Part shown: positions 26,432-34,677 of the stretch, one piece after another
Position numbering within the stretch: position 1 is the first letter of the stretch
Layout of the letters: every line of letters starts with the position of its first letter
From: an uncultured Bacteroidota bacterium
GTDB lineage: Bacteria; Bacteroidota; Bacteroidia; Bacteroidales; VadinHA17
Direction of reading: 5' to 3'
Length of the DNA: 64,000 bases
Assembly (NCBI GenBank): GCA_903824785.1
Contig: CAIJYD010000097.1
Location: forward strand, 1 to 64,000
Translations under genes and position numbers: made by a program
The notes under the pieces: generated by a model
What the model saw: the letters and a program-made list of their open reading frames with translations, nothing else
Database searches by the model: none
What the model was told of the DNA's origin: nothing

Positions 26432-29161
26432 TTAAAAATCAAAAGTATAAGTAACAGAAGGTATGGCTTTGCCAAAAACTGACAACTTATATCCGTTAAT
26501 AACGTTTTTTTCATTTTTAAAATAGATAGAATAAACATTTTGTCTGCCAAGAAGATTATAAACTGAAAAGGTCCAGTTAGGATGAGCAAGTTTTCGCGAT
26601 TTCAGGTTTCCGCTCATTTTTAATGAAAGATCGAGCCGGGAATAGTCGGGAATCCTGTATCTGTTTCTGTCGGAATAATGGATAAGCGTAAGATTGCCCA
26701 TATTATAAGTTGCCACAGGAAATGTAATTGGCCTGCCGGTGCTCCATGTATAATTGGTTGAAAAGCTCAGCCTTCGTGAGAATATGTAATTGAATGTTGC
26801 CACCAGATCATTCGGCTTATCAAAATTGGCAGGAAATTTCTCACCTGAGTTAATAATCTCTTCACTGAACTGACTTATACTTTTCAGGAAAGTTCTTGCA
26901 TAAGTATAACCTAAACTCCAGCGGATCCTTCCTTCCGATTTTTTAATCATCAGCTCCACACCATATGCTTCTCCACTAACGTTAACCAGATCTTTTTCAA
27001 TATGTTCGTTCATAATCAGCTTCGTTCCGCCTTTATAGTCAACCATATTTTTAATCTTTTTATAATAAACCTCTGCAGAGGTCTCAATACCTTTAAATAA
27101 TACCTGATAGTACCCGATTGCATATTGGTCGCCTATCTGTGGTTTCAGATAATAATCGCTTAATTTCCAGGTGTCAGAAGGAGAAATAGAGGTAGAATTA
27201 GTTAAAAGATGCAGGTACTGCCTTGTTCTGTTATAGTTAACTTTAAGAGAGCTTTTGTTTGATATCTTGAAATTCAGCGACATCCTGAATTCAGGACCTG
27301 CATAACTCTTACAAAGTTCATTAGACCGGAAATTGAGCGTATCGGTTACAGTAGTCATACTTTTTGAAAATAATGGGTCATAAAGCAGTACTGTCCTTGG
27401 ACCGGTTGTAAAGAAGGAGGAGATCCTCATGCCGGCGTTTATCGACAAATAGTCGGTAAGAATAAATTTATCGTCAATATAAAATCCTGTTTCAAGTGCT
27501 TTCTCCTGTTCAATAATTACCGGAACAACAAATGAAGAATCGCTTGCAGGAAGGTAGTTCCCTGGCATCACCTCATGCCTCGAAAGATCAACTCCGAAAT
27601 TGATTTCGTGCCTGCCCTGATACCAGTTGAAATCGCTCTTGAAGCTGGTTGTGTTAATACTATGCGAAAGAATAAATCCCTCCAGAGACTGGCTCTGGCT
27701 GGAGATATCATATTTATAATTACTGTTATTTACCGATATTACTGAAAACAATCTACTGTTGAAGAAATGGCGCCATTTCAGGGCAAAAATATTATTCTGA
27801 TAACTGTAAACTGTATCCGAATTGAAACGGAAAGAGTCGTTACTCAGGTAGGCGGAAAAATCAATTTTGTTATTTCTGTTCAAATCGTAAGTTACCTTTC
27901 CGTTCAGATCGTTGAACGATGCCATGCTTCTCCTGAGGGAAGGATCTTCCATTAACTTAAAAATCCAGTTCGAATAGGTTGTACGGCCGGTAAGAATAAA
28001 GGTCAGTGTATCTTTGATTATCGGTCCTTCAACCATCAAATGAGTAGTGATAGGACTGATCCCGGCATTACCAGTAATTTTCTTTCTGTCACCTTCCCTT
28101 GAAGCAATATCGAGTACAGATGAGATTCGCCCGCCGTATCTGCTTGGAATTCCTCCTTTATATAGTGTCACATCTTTTATTATATCGGAATTGACAACTG
28201 AAAAGAAACCAAAAAAATGGGATGCGTTATAGATGGGTGCACCGTACAGAAGTATCAGATTCTGATCTGCCGAACCGCCTCGTACATTAAAACCGGCAGA
28301 ACCTTCGCCAACAGACTGTACACCTGGAACAAGCAAAACACTTTTAAAAATATCTGATTCCCCCATCGATGTGGGTAATAATTTGAATGATGCAATATTT
28401 ATCTTTTCAACACCTACTTCAAAACGTTGAAACATAACATTCTTCTGAGCTGAAATAACTGTCTCTTTTAAAGGAATAAGCATACTGTTCATTTCAACAT
28501 TCAACTCACCCGGTCCGTTAAGATTAATGTGTACCAGCTTTTCTTTCATTCCGATAAACGACAATTGCATCAGATGGGTACCCCGTGGCAGAGTAAGTGA
28601 ATAAAACCCATATTCATTTGACATTGTTCCGACAGCCTGTTTCGCGACTAAGACAGTTACGCCGGCAACCGGATCCTTCGTATCGCGGTCGTTTATGTAA
28701 CCCGATACCACAACATTCCCGGGTTTGTTTTTGTCAGCCGGATTTCCAATGTCATAAAATATGTTACCCGATAGTTCCCCGTTATCCTGACTATCATAAT
28801 AATCTGTCGGAGGAATAAAATTGGTATCGGTAACATCAGCCTTCCCTGACACTTTAAGTGCAAAATTTCTTGTAATTATTACGTTCCCTGCCTCGTCAAC
28901 AAGATAAAACAGAGATGTTCCTTTAAACAATGAGTCGAGCAATTCAGTCAACAGAAAACTTCCATTAAATTTACCCGGTTTAATGTCTGCTACCCATTCA
29001 TCTTTATAAAAAAACCGTAAGTCATAAAGACTTTCCGCTTTTATGACAAATTCCTTAAAAGTAAGATCCTGATTATCCCAGCTCCTTTTTTTACCCTCCT
29101 GTCCTTCCAGATTGCAGAATAAAAATAAAGTAAGAACAAGAAGAAGTATTTTTGATTTCAT
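26432..29161 (-). CDS. TonB-dependent receptor with STN and carboxypeptidase-like domains
   Basis: A 909-residue outer-membrane receptor. The start at 29161 gives an N-terminal signal peptide (MKSKILLLV...); the open frame continues 31 codons upstream through a repeat shared with another gene. After the signal come an STN domain (about 25-100, LTFKEFVIKAESLYDLRFFYK to NVIITRNF, given by its ends), a carboxypeptidase-regulatory-like domain (VVSGYINDRDTKDPVAGVTV near 150), a plug with FNVRGGSADQNLILLYGAPI, and a 22-strand-type beta-barrel ending YTFDF. STN domains in FecA-type receptors pass a signal to an anti-sigma factor, but no sigma/anti-sigma pair is adjacent. Its partner is the DUF4249 lipoprotein that follows. 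Confidence 0.85.
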   Translation of the reverse strand: MKSKILLLVLTLFLFCNLEGQEGKKRSWDNQDLTFKEFVIKAESLYDLRFFYKDEWVADIKPGKFNGSFLLTELLDSLFKGTSLFYLVDEAGNVIITRNFALKVSGKADVTDTNFIPPTDYYDSQDNGELSGNIFYDIGNPADKNKPGNVVVSGYINDRDTKDPVAGVTVLVAKQAVGTMSNEYGFYSLTLPRGTHLMQLSFIGMKEKLVHINLNGPGELNVEMNSMLIPLKETVISAQKNVMFQRFEVGVEKINIASFKLLPTSMGESDIFKSVLLVPGVQSVGEGSAGFNVRGGSADQNLILLYGAPIYNASHFFGFFSVVNSDIIKDVTLYKGGIPSRYGGRISSVLDIASREGDRKKITGNAGISPITTHLMVEGPIIKDTLTFILTGRTTYSNWIFKLMEDPSLRRSMASFNDLNGKVTYDLNRNNKIDFSAYLSNDSFRFNSDTVYSYQNNIFALKWRHFFNSRLFSVISVNNSNYKYDISSQSQSLEGFILSHSINTTSFKSDFNWYQGRHEINFGVDLSRHEVMPGNYLPASDSSFVVPVIIEQEKALETGFYIDDKFILTDYLSINAGMRISSFFTTGPRTVLLYDPLFSKSMTTVTDTLNFRSNELCKSYAGPEFRMSLNFKISNKSSLKVNYNRTRQYLHLLTNSTSISPSDTWKLSDYYLKPQIGDQYAIGYYQVLFKGIETSAEVYYKKIKNMVDYKGGTKLIMNEHIEKDLVNVSGEAYGVELMIKKSEGRIRWSLGYTYARTFLKSISQFSEEIINSGEKFPANFDKPNDLVATFNYIFSRRLSFSTNYTWSTGRPITFPVATYNMGNLTLIHYSDRNRYRIPDYSRLDLSLKMSGNLKSRKLAHPNWTFSVYNLLGRQNVYSIYFKNEKNVINGYKLSVFGKAIPSVTYTFDF

Positions 29162-29254
29162 CCGTATTAAATTATTTCTTACAGGTCGGATGAATCTCGC
29201 ATGTTGATTTTGTTCATGCAATTTTATGCTATTAGTTAAATATCCCCGGTTCAT
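29156..29254 (-). repeat. Repeat copy B before the TonB receptor start codon
   Basis: Minus-strand counterpart of 6304-6402. The 68 bp at 29156-29223 align without gaps to copy A and end with the ATGAAA of the receptor start. The distance between an upstream ATG (29254) and the true start (29161) is 93 bp, as in copy A. It contains the same GCATG/CATGC stem. Confidence 0.75.
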
Positions 29255-29264
29255 CTTCTAAATT

Positions 29265-29981
29265 CTAAGGCTTCAGGCTATCATAAAACTTCAACACGGC
29301 TACAAAACTTTCAGGCTTCTTGCTTATCACCTTAATTTTATTGGACTTAATATAAACCTTTACCTGTTGCTTATTATCGCTAAGCAATGCAAGAAAGGCT
29401 CTCTTATTTTTTATATGATGAACAATCCCATTTTTGAGAAGGTATACTTTATCCGACTGAATAAATATGTCATACATTTTCCCCTGCGTAACACGCGAAA
29501 TTTCTTTTCTGTATTTTACGTAAAGATCTGTCTTCCCGTTGTAAAGAACATCGACATACCCTTTCAGCTGGTTTATGCTGTCACCATCAAGTCTGCTGAA
29601 CTGATGCAACCTGTTTTCATATTTCAAAGAAAAAGAATCAACCATCTCCTTATTAAGCTGGAGAATCTTCTCATTGTCTGTAATTATCATTATTTCATCA
29701 TTATAGATATCATACCTTAGATTGATATCGTCAAACGATTTTCCGCTGACAATTACCGAACCCGGAACGAACTCCTTTGAAAAAAGAAACTGGTTCTCCT
29801 TAACCCTGAGATAAAGATTCCGCCAGATTCTGCCATTATAAAGAATCTGTTTACCTGACAGGGTATCGGTTTCCGGTATCAGCTTAAGGAAAGTAAAGGA
29901 ATTACACGATGCTCTCTCAGAAACACCGCATTGTATTAATACTGCCAGAAAAAATATTAAATAAAAATCAATTCTTCTCAT
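29265..29981 (-). CDS. Exported protein of unknown function, first gene of the TonB module
   Basis: A 238-residue protein with a hydrophobic N-terminus (residues 5-20) that looks like a signal peptide. I recognise no named family. The interior is beta-rich and polar (GKQILYNGRIWRNLYLRVKE, then DINLRYDIYNDEIMIIT), a pattern shared in outline with the exported 229-aa protein at 37565-38254. It precedes the receptor with only the repeat element between them. Being first, it could be a sensor or periplasmic factor for the module; that is inference. Confidence 0.55.
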   Translation of the reverse strand: MRRIDFYLIFFLAVLIQCGVSERASCNSFTFLKLIPETDTLSGKQILYNGRIWRNLYLRVKENQFLFSKEFVPGSVIVSGKSFDDINLRYDIYNDEIMIITDNEKILQLNKEMVDSFSLKYENRLHQFSRLDGDSINQLKGYVDVLYNGKTDLYVKYRKEISRVTQGKMYDIFIQSDKVYLLKNGIVHHIKNKRAFLALLSDNKQQVKVYIKSNKIKVISKKPESFVAVLKFYDSLKP

Positions 29982-30574
29982 TAAAAGAAATCATAATATT
30001 GAAAAGCATGTTTCGTCATTAACTTTCAGGTGAATATTCGCAAATGAAAGTTTCTCCGAAAGGGCAATTCTGTAAAAGTAATAATTCATTCAGATTTATT
30101 CTTAATATGACAACCGGAGTGAACCTTTTATTCCACAGAAAATTATTTTTCAATGAATTAATGAGGCAGATCCTCTAACAGATTAAGCATTACTTTAAAC
30201 ATTTTGCTAACTTTTATTTTATATGTTTTTAACCCTTGGTTTATTTCTGCTGACTTTGAATATCTCTATCTTTATCTGATTTAATTTACTTACTGTTATT
30301 CTCAACTTTCTCAAAATGACTAATGCAAAGAGCTATGCAAGAGCTGATTCAGACACTAAATGGTTTGAAATGGAAGGTAGTCTGGTCACCATTTCCGACA
30401 AAAAAGTAACACTCGAACCTTTTTCAGTATTTTTATATTGAGGATGATTAAAAATATGAGATATTTGCATTACCGGCTAATGGAATCCGGATGGGAATGA
30501 ACTCTTGCCCGATTGGGTCTTATCGATAATTCAATATCTGCCAAGGCTGAGTTTTAACTGAAAAATACTTGTAT
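29982..30574. other. Intergenic region with a possible gene remnant
   Basis: 593 bp of AT-rich sequence between divergent genes. The only item that stands out is a 41-codon frame at 30316-30441 (see separate entry). No strong promoter or hairpin was found. Confidence 0.4.
30316..30441 (+). pseudogene. Possible C-terminal remnant of a glycoside hydrolase
   Basis: A 41-codon frame, stop at 30439-30441. Its end (WFEMEGSLVTISDKKVTLEPFSVFLY) reads like the last two strands of the C-terminal beta domain of many glycoside hydrolases, which often close with a PxSVxxL pattern. A stop codon lies 13 codons upstream of the methionine, so nothing longer is present. It may equally be a chance open frame. 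Confidence 0.3.
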
Positions 30575-31972
30575 ATGAAACCGATATTTATTATTTTTTC
30601 CTTGCTCCTTACTACTCTTAATTTACTGCAATCGCAGGAAAATCCATGGGAAGGTGCATCTGCAGATTTCACTCACGGAAAGCTGAAAGTCTCTGAAAAC
30701 AAACGGTTCCTGATTTTTGAAGATGGTACCCCTTTTTATTATCTCGGCGATACCGGATGGGAACTGTTTCATCGCCTCAATAAAGATGAGACTGAGAAAT
30801 ACCTTGAAAACCGTCGTTCAAAAGGTTTCACCGTTATTCAGGCTGTAGCACTTGCAGAACTTGATGGGCTAAATACTCCTAATGCAGAAGGTAACAGACC
30901 TTTGATCGATAATGATCCACTGAAACCCAATGAAGAATACTTTGCTCATGTCGACTGGGTTATCAGAAAGGCAAAAGAAAAAGGGATATTCATTGGATTA
31001 CTTCCTACCTGGGGAGATAAAATTGATAAGCAGTTTGGAAAGGGGCCGGAGATCTTCAATGTAGAAAATGGTTATAAATATGGTCAGTGGATCGGCAAAA
31101 GGTATAAAGACTTTCCAAATATAATATGGATTAACGGAGGTGACCGTGACGGTGGGGGTAAGAATCAGCCTGTTTGGGAAGCTTTGGGAGAAGGTATTAA
31201 ATCGGTCGATAAGAATCACCTGATGACATTTCATCCATGGGGCGAGCATAGTTCTTCTGAATGGTTCCAGAATAGTAAATGGCTCGATTTCAATATGTGC
31301 CAGACAGGCCATTCCCAGCGCAGTTATTCAATTTATAAGCGGATAATAGTCAGAGATTATAACCTTGAACCTGTAAAGCCATGTTTCGATGGAGAGCCAC
31401 GATATGAAGACCATCCTGTTGACTGGAAGCCTGAACAGATGGGATGGTTCGATGAAGCCGATGTAAGGCAGGCAATGTACTGGAATCTTTTTAGCGGCGG
31501 AGCAGGGCACACCTATGGTTGTCATCCAATCTGGCAGATGCTGGCACCCGGAAGAACTCCTGCCGGATTTGCCCGTCATAACTGGTATGATGTTCTTGAC
31601 CTGCCCGGAGCATTTGATCTGATTCATGCCCGCAGACTGATGGAGTCGCATCCGTTTCTGACACGAATACCTGATCAGTCTCTGATTGTTCCTTCATATT
31701 ATCCTGAAACAGATTATGTTGTGGCTACAAGAGGCGATGGTTATGCTTTTGTCTATTTCCCGACAGGGTGGCCGGCAGAGATCCGTCTCGATAAACTGGG
31801 TGCCGGAACCTTAAATGCTTATTGGTTTAATCCAAGAAACGGAGAATCAAAGTTGTTTGAAACAGTTTCCGGAACAGCCATTCGCAGATTCACACCACCT
31901 TCCAAAGGCCGTGGAAACGACTGGATCCTTGTCCTTGACGACGCTTCTAAAAACTTCAAATTGAATAAATAA
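30575..31972 (+). CDS. GH140-like glycoside hydrolase (DUF4038 plus collagen-binding-like domain)
   Basis: A 465-residue secreted enzyme. I use the ATG at 30575; a TTG at 30569 is also in frame. A signal peptide (to about residue 20) precedes the DUF4038 (beta/alpha)8 domain. Candidate catalytic residues, numbered from the TTG, are Asp192 in INGGDRDGG and Glu276 in CFDGEPRYE, matching the Asp/Glu pair of the GH140 apiosidase BT1012. The last ~95 residues form the collagen-binding-like beta domain (YVVATRGDGYAFVYFPTG onward). GH140 cleaves apiose linkages in rhamnogalacturonan II, but none of the other RG-II enzymes is present, so the real substrate may differ. It is one base upstream of the propeller gene and surely co-transcribed with it. 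Confidence 0.75.
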   Translation: MKPIFIIFSLLLTTLNLLQSQENPWEGASADFTHGKLKVSENKRFLIFEDGTPFYYLGDTGWELFHRLNKDETEKYLENRRSKGFTVIQAVALAELDGLNTPNAEGNRPLIDNDPLKPNEEYFAHVDWVIRKAKEKGIFIGLLPTWGDKIDKQFGKGPEIFNVENGYKYGQWIGKRYKDFPNIIWINGGDRDGGGKNQPVWEALGEGIKSVDKNHLMTFHPWGEHSSSEWFQNSKWLDFNMCQTGHSQRSYSIYKRIIVRDYNLEPVKPCFDGEPRYEDHPVDWKPEQMGWFDEADVRQAMYWNLFSGGAGHTYGCHPIWQMLAPGRTPAGFARHNWYDVLDLPGAFDLIHARRLMESHPFLTRIPDQSLIVPSYYPETDYVVATRGDGYAFVYFPTGWPAEIRLDKLGAGTLNAYWFNPRNGESKLFETVSGTAIRRFTPPSKGRGNDWILVLDDASKNFKLNK

Positions 31973-31973
31973 T

Positions 31974-33254
31974 ATGAACCATTTCAGATCAACAATAATT
32001 GCAGGTTGCCTGCTGATAGTATGTCAGTTACAAGCCAACGGACAACAATCAAACTGGACTCATTTCAGAGGAAGCGACCTGAACGGAATCTCGAAAGAGA
32101 CAAATGTTCCTGCTCTATGGAGTGATTCTACAGGTATAAAATGGAAAACAGAAATTATCGGAAAGGGGTGGTCATCACCGGTGGTTTACGGGAATCAGGT
32201 ATGGTTAACTACAGCTACAGCAGATGGAAAACAGATGTATGGTGTATGCTTAAACTCTGAAACAGGTAAAGAGGTTTATAACATTAAACTTTTTGAACCG
32301 GAAGTTACATACTCAAAACACGAAATAAATACATACGCCTCTCCTACCCCTTGTATTGAACAGGGCTCTGTTTACCTCCATTTCGGAAGTTATGGAACTG
32401 CCTGTATCAGAACCAAAGACGGATCATTAGCCTGGAAACGTACTGACCTTAACTGCGAACATGTACAGGGGCCGGGTTCATCACCTTTAATATACAAAAA
32501 TCTTTTAATCCTGCATCTGGAAGGTACTGATGTTCAGTATATTGTTGCTTTGAATAAAACAACAGGAAAAACAGTCTGGAAAAAAGAGCGTCCAAAAGAT
32601 TGCTATGACAAACTACAACCAATTGGTAAAAAAGCATATATAACCCCGATCGTGGTAAATGTTAAAGGCAAAGATATTCTGATATCTAACGGATCCGCCG
32701 CATGCATTGCTTATAATCCGGAAACAGGCGAAGAGATCTGGCGGGTTGTTCAGGGAGAAGATTCAACAATATCGATGCCTGTTGCTGAAAATGGCATCAT
32801 TTACTTTTATACCGGATTCGTGGTACCCAAAGAGGGTGAAAGATACTCGGAACTGATGGCTGTAGATCCAAAAGGTTCGGGGGATGTAACCTCCACACAT
32901 ATAGTATGGCGGATAAAAACTCCTGTATTACAGCTACTCACACCACTTATAAAAGACGGGTTAATCTATACCGTCGACACTATGAACAACCTGTTCTGTA
33001 TTGATGCTGTAACAGGGAAGACAGTGTATACCAAAAGATTAACAGGAAAATACAATTCCTCTCCGGTTTATGCCGGAGGTAACATTTATTTTACTTCAAC
33101 AACCGGAGAAACAACTATAATAAAGGAGGGCCGGAGCCTGCAGATATTATCTCGAAACAAACTTAAGGGTGAAGTATTTGCTACACCTGCAATAACCAAC
33201 AAATCAATAATGCTTCGGGCAGGAACCACCCTGTATTGCATTGGGTCGAATTAA
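31974..33254 (+). CDS. Exported PQQ-type beta-propeller protein
   Basis: A 426-residue protein with a signal peptide ending near residue 23 (QANGQ). It carries repeated PQQ/BamB-like blades: TGIKWKTEIIGKGWSSPVV, LNSETGKEVYNIKLF, LNKTTGKTVWKKE, YNPETGEEIWRV and IDAVTGKTVYTKR, about one every 50-60 residues. It lacks the dehydrogenase active-site features of quinoprotein enzymes and is more like a BamB-type scaffold or a sugar-binding propeller. Such proteins often occur beside DUF1080 and Gfo/Idh/MocA genes in Bacteroidota and Planctomycetota. Its stop is 15 bp from the end of a convergent gene. Confidence 0.75.
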   Translation: MNHFRSTIIAGCLLIVCQLQANGQQSNWTHFRGSDLNGISKETNVPALWSDSTGIKWKTEIIGKGWSSPVVYGNQVWLTTATADGKQMYGVCLNSETGKEVYNIKLFEPEVTYSKHEINTYASPTPCIEQGSVYLHFGSYGTACIRTKDGSLAWKRTDLNCEHVQGPGSSPLIYKNLLILHLEGTDVQYIVALNKTTGKTVWKKERPKDCYDKLQPIGKKAYITPIVVNVKGKDILISNGSAACIAYNPETGEEIWRVVQGEDSTISMPVAENGIIYFYTGFVVPKEGERYSELMAVDPKGSGDVTSTHIVWRIKTPVLQLLTPLIKDGLIYTVDTMNNLFCIDAVTGKTVYTKRLTGKYNSSPVYAGGNIYFTSTTGETTIIKEGRSLQILSRNKLKGEVFATPAITNKSIMLRAGTTLYCIGSN

Positions 33255-33269
33255 GAAGCAGACTCTTTG

Positions 33270-34667
33270 TCAATGGGCAGGAAACATCTCTTCAAAATGC
33301 GGCATCGGGTCGAAAATTCCTCCTCCGGTTTTATAAAACCCGCTGTTTAGTTCATACACTCCGCCTTTTACAGCAACCCACGGTTCATCTTTCCGCGGAT
33401 GATAGTTTAGCATGCTGTTCCAGTTTTTGTAATTCTGATGTCCGTTGCTTTCCACCAATCCCAGGTTTCCTATTCCCGGAAAAGATTCAAGCCGCGCTGC
33501 TACATTTTTATTCCATTCAACCAACACAGGATTAACAGTAAGGTCGGCACAGAAACAGGGAATATTTCGCTCAAAAGCAGCCTGTGCAATTTTCATTGTC
33601 ATACTCAGGGTTTTTGCAATTGCTTTCAGTGCAATTGCTTTATATCCCATTTGAATGCGTTTAATTGCATCCTCCACAGTATGAGCGCTTTCATCAGCTG
33701 CTAAACGAACAGGTATATCGCTTGCATCAATTTCAATCTCTTCAGGAAATGGCTCTTCAATAATTGCAATCTGATCGAAGGCACCAATCTTCTGTGCATG
33801 GTCGAGCAGTTTTAGGAGCGTCTCCTTCTTTTCATACCTGCCGTTGGCATCAAAATAATATGGAAGTTTACCGTCTTTTGTATATGAAGTTCTCACATTA
33901 CCAATAGCCTGATGAATGGCTGTCAGCCTTGCTTTATCTTTTTCAAGCATCTCTTCCTGGGTGCCGGGTTGTCCTATCTTGATCTTCATGAAGAAGTATC
34001 CCTTGTCGGTGGCAGCCTTAATCTCATCAATTGGAATTGTATAAGCCATCAATGGAATGGCGGCCACCTTTTCATGTTTATGAGAGAGGGCAGGCTTATA
34101 AGCTGCAGGGATCATATCATCGAATGTTGTGAAATCATTTTCTTTTGCATAAAGAAGCCAGGCAGCATTGTCTAAACCAACAAGGGCATTCAGGGCAAAT
34201 GTTTTCCGCAAAGCAGGATTTGATGTGATCTTTTTTCCATACTCATAAACTTCGGGATACAATAGGTCAAGTAACTCCATTGGCGTTGTAAAGCTCAATC
34301 CTTTAACTATTTGCACAGCCTTTTCAGTCATGGCATACATCAGTGCATTACCACCGCTTTCCGAGTGATCTGCAAAGATCTTTGCATCTGACCAAAGAAC
34401 GCTTTGGGTACATAATCCTATTGTATGGTTCCCTGAAATGCTTTCCAGATAAGCTGCCGATTGCCATATTTCTGTCATATATCCTCCTTTAAAACCAAAA
34501 GGACGGATCAGAGGCTCGCGCTCAAAATTTGAATTTACCCGGGATATTTTAATCGTTTTTGGTATAATATTTTTACCTCCTGAAACTACAAAATCAAGAG
34601 GCCCGGCAATAGCACCTGCTCCAGCAAGTGCTGCCGTTGATATAAATTCCCGTCTGTTTTGCTTCAT
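33270..34667 (-). CDS. Tat-exported enolase-superfamily (mandelate racemase/MLE) enzyme
   Basis: A 465-residue enolase-superfamily protein with a twin-arginine signal (NRREFIS at residues 4-10, followed by a hydrophobic run). The catalytic set is complete: KIKIG (the KxK pair), metal ligands in YYFDANGRY, IEEPF and AADES, and an opposing lysine in IALKAIAK. This is the layout of the muconate-lactonising/dipeptide epimerase group, which removes a proton alpha to a carboxylate. Possible activities include epimerisation, or dehydration of a sugar acid. Export by Tat is unusual for this superfamily. It is 10 bp downstream of a Tat-exported oxidoreductase, and the two are probably one transcript. 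Confidence 0.75.
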   Translation of the reverse strand: MKQNRREFISTAALAGAGAIAGPLDFVVSGGKNIIPKTIKISRVNSNFEREPLIRPFGFKGGYMTEIWQSAAYLESISGNHTIGLCTQSVLWSDAKIFADHSESGGNALMYAMTEKAVQIVKGLSFTTPMELLDLLYPEVYEYGKKITSNPALRKTFALNALVGLDNAAWLLYAKENDFTTFDDMIPAAYKPALSHKHEKVAAIPLMAYTIPIDEIKAATDKGYFFMKIKIGQPGTQEEMLEKDKARLTAIHQAIGNVRTSYTKDGKLPYYFDANGRYEKKETLLKLLDHAQKIGAFDQIAIIEEPFPEEIEIDASDIPVRLAADESAHTVEDAIKRIQMGYKAIALKAIAKTLSMTMKIAQAAFERNIPCFCADLTVNPVLVEWNKNVAARLESFPGIGNLGLVESNGHQNYKNWNSMLNYHPRKDEPWVAVKGGVYELNSGFYKTGGGIFDPMPHFEEMFPAH

Positions 34668-34677
34668 TTACCTTTCT

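Noticed and set aside
23101-29981. SusC/SusD polysaccharide-utilisation pair
   Set aside because: The partner lipoprotein is DUF4249, not SusD, and the receptor has an STN domain and no SusC-type signature.
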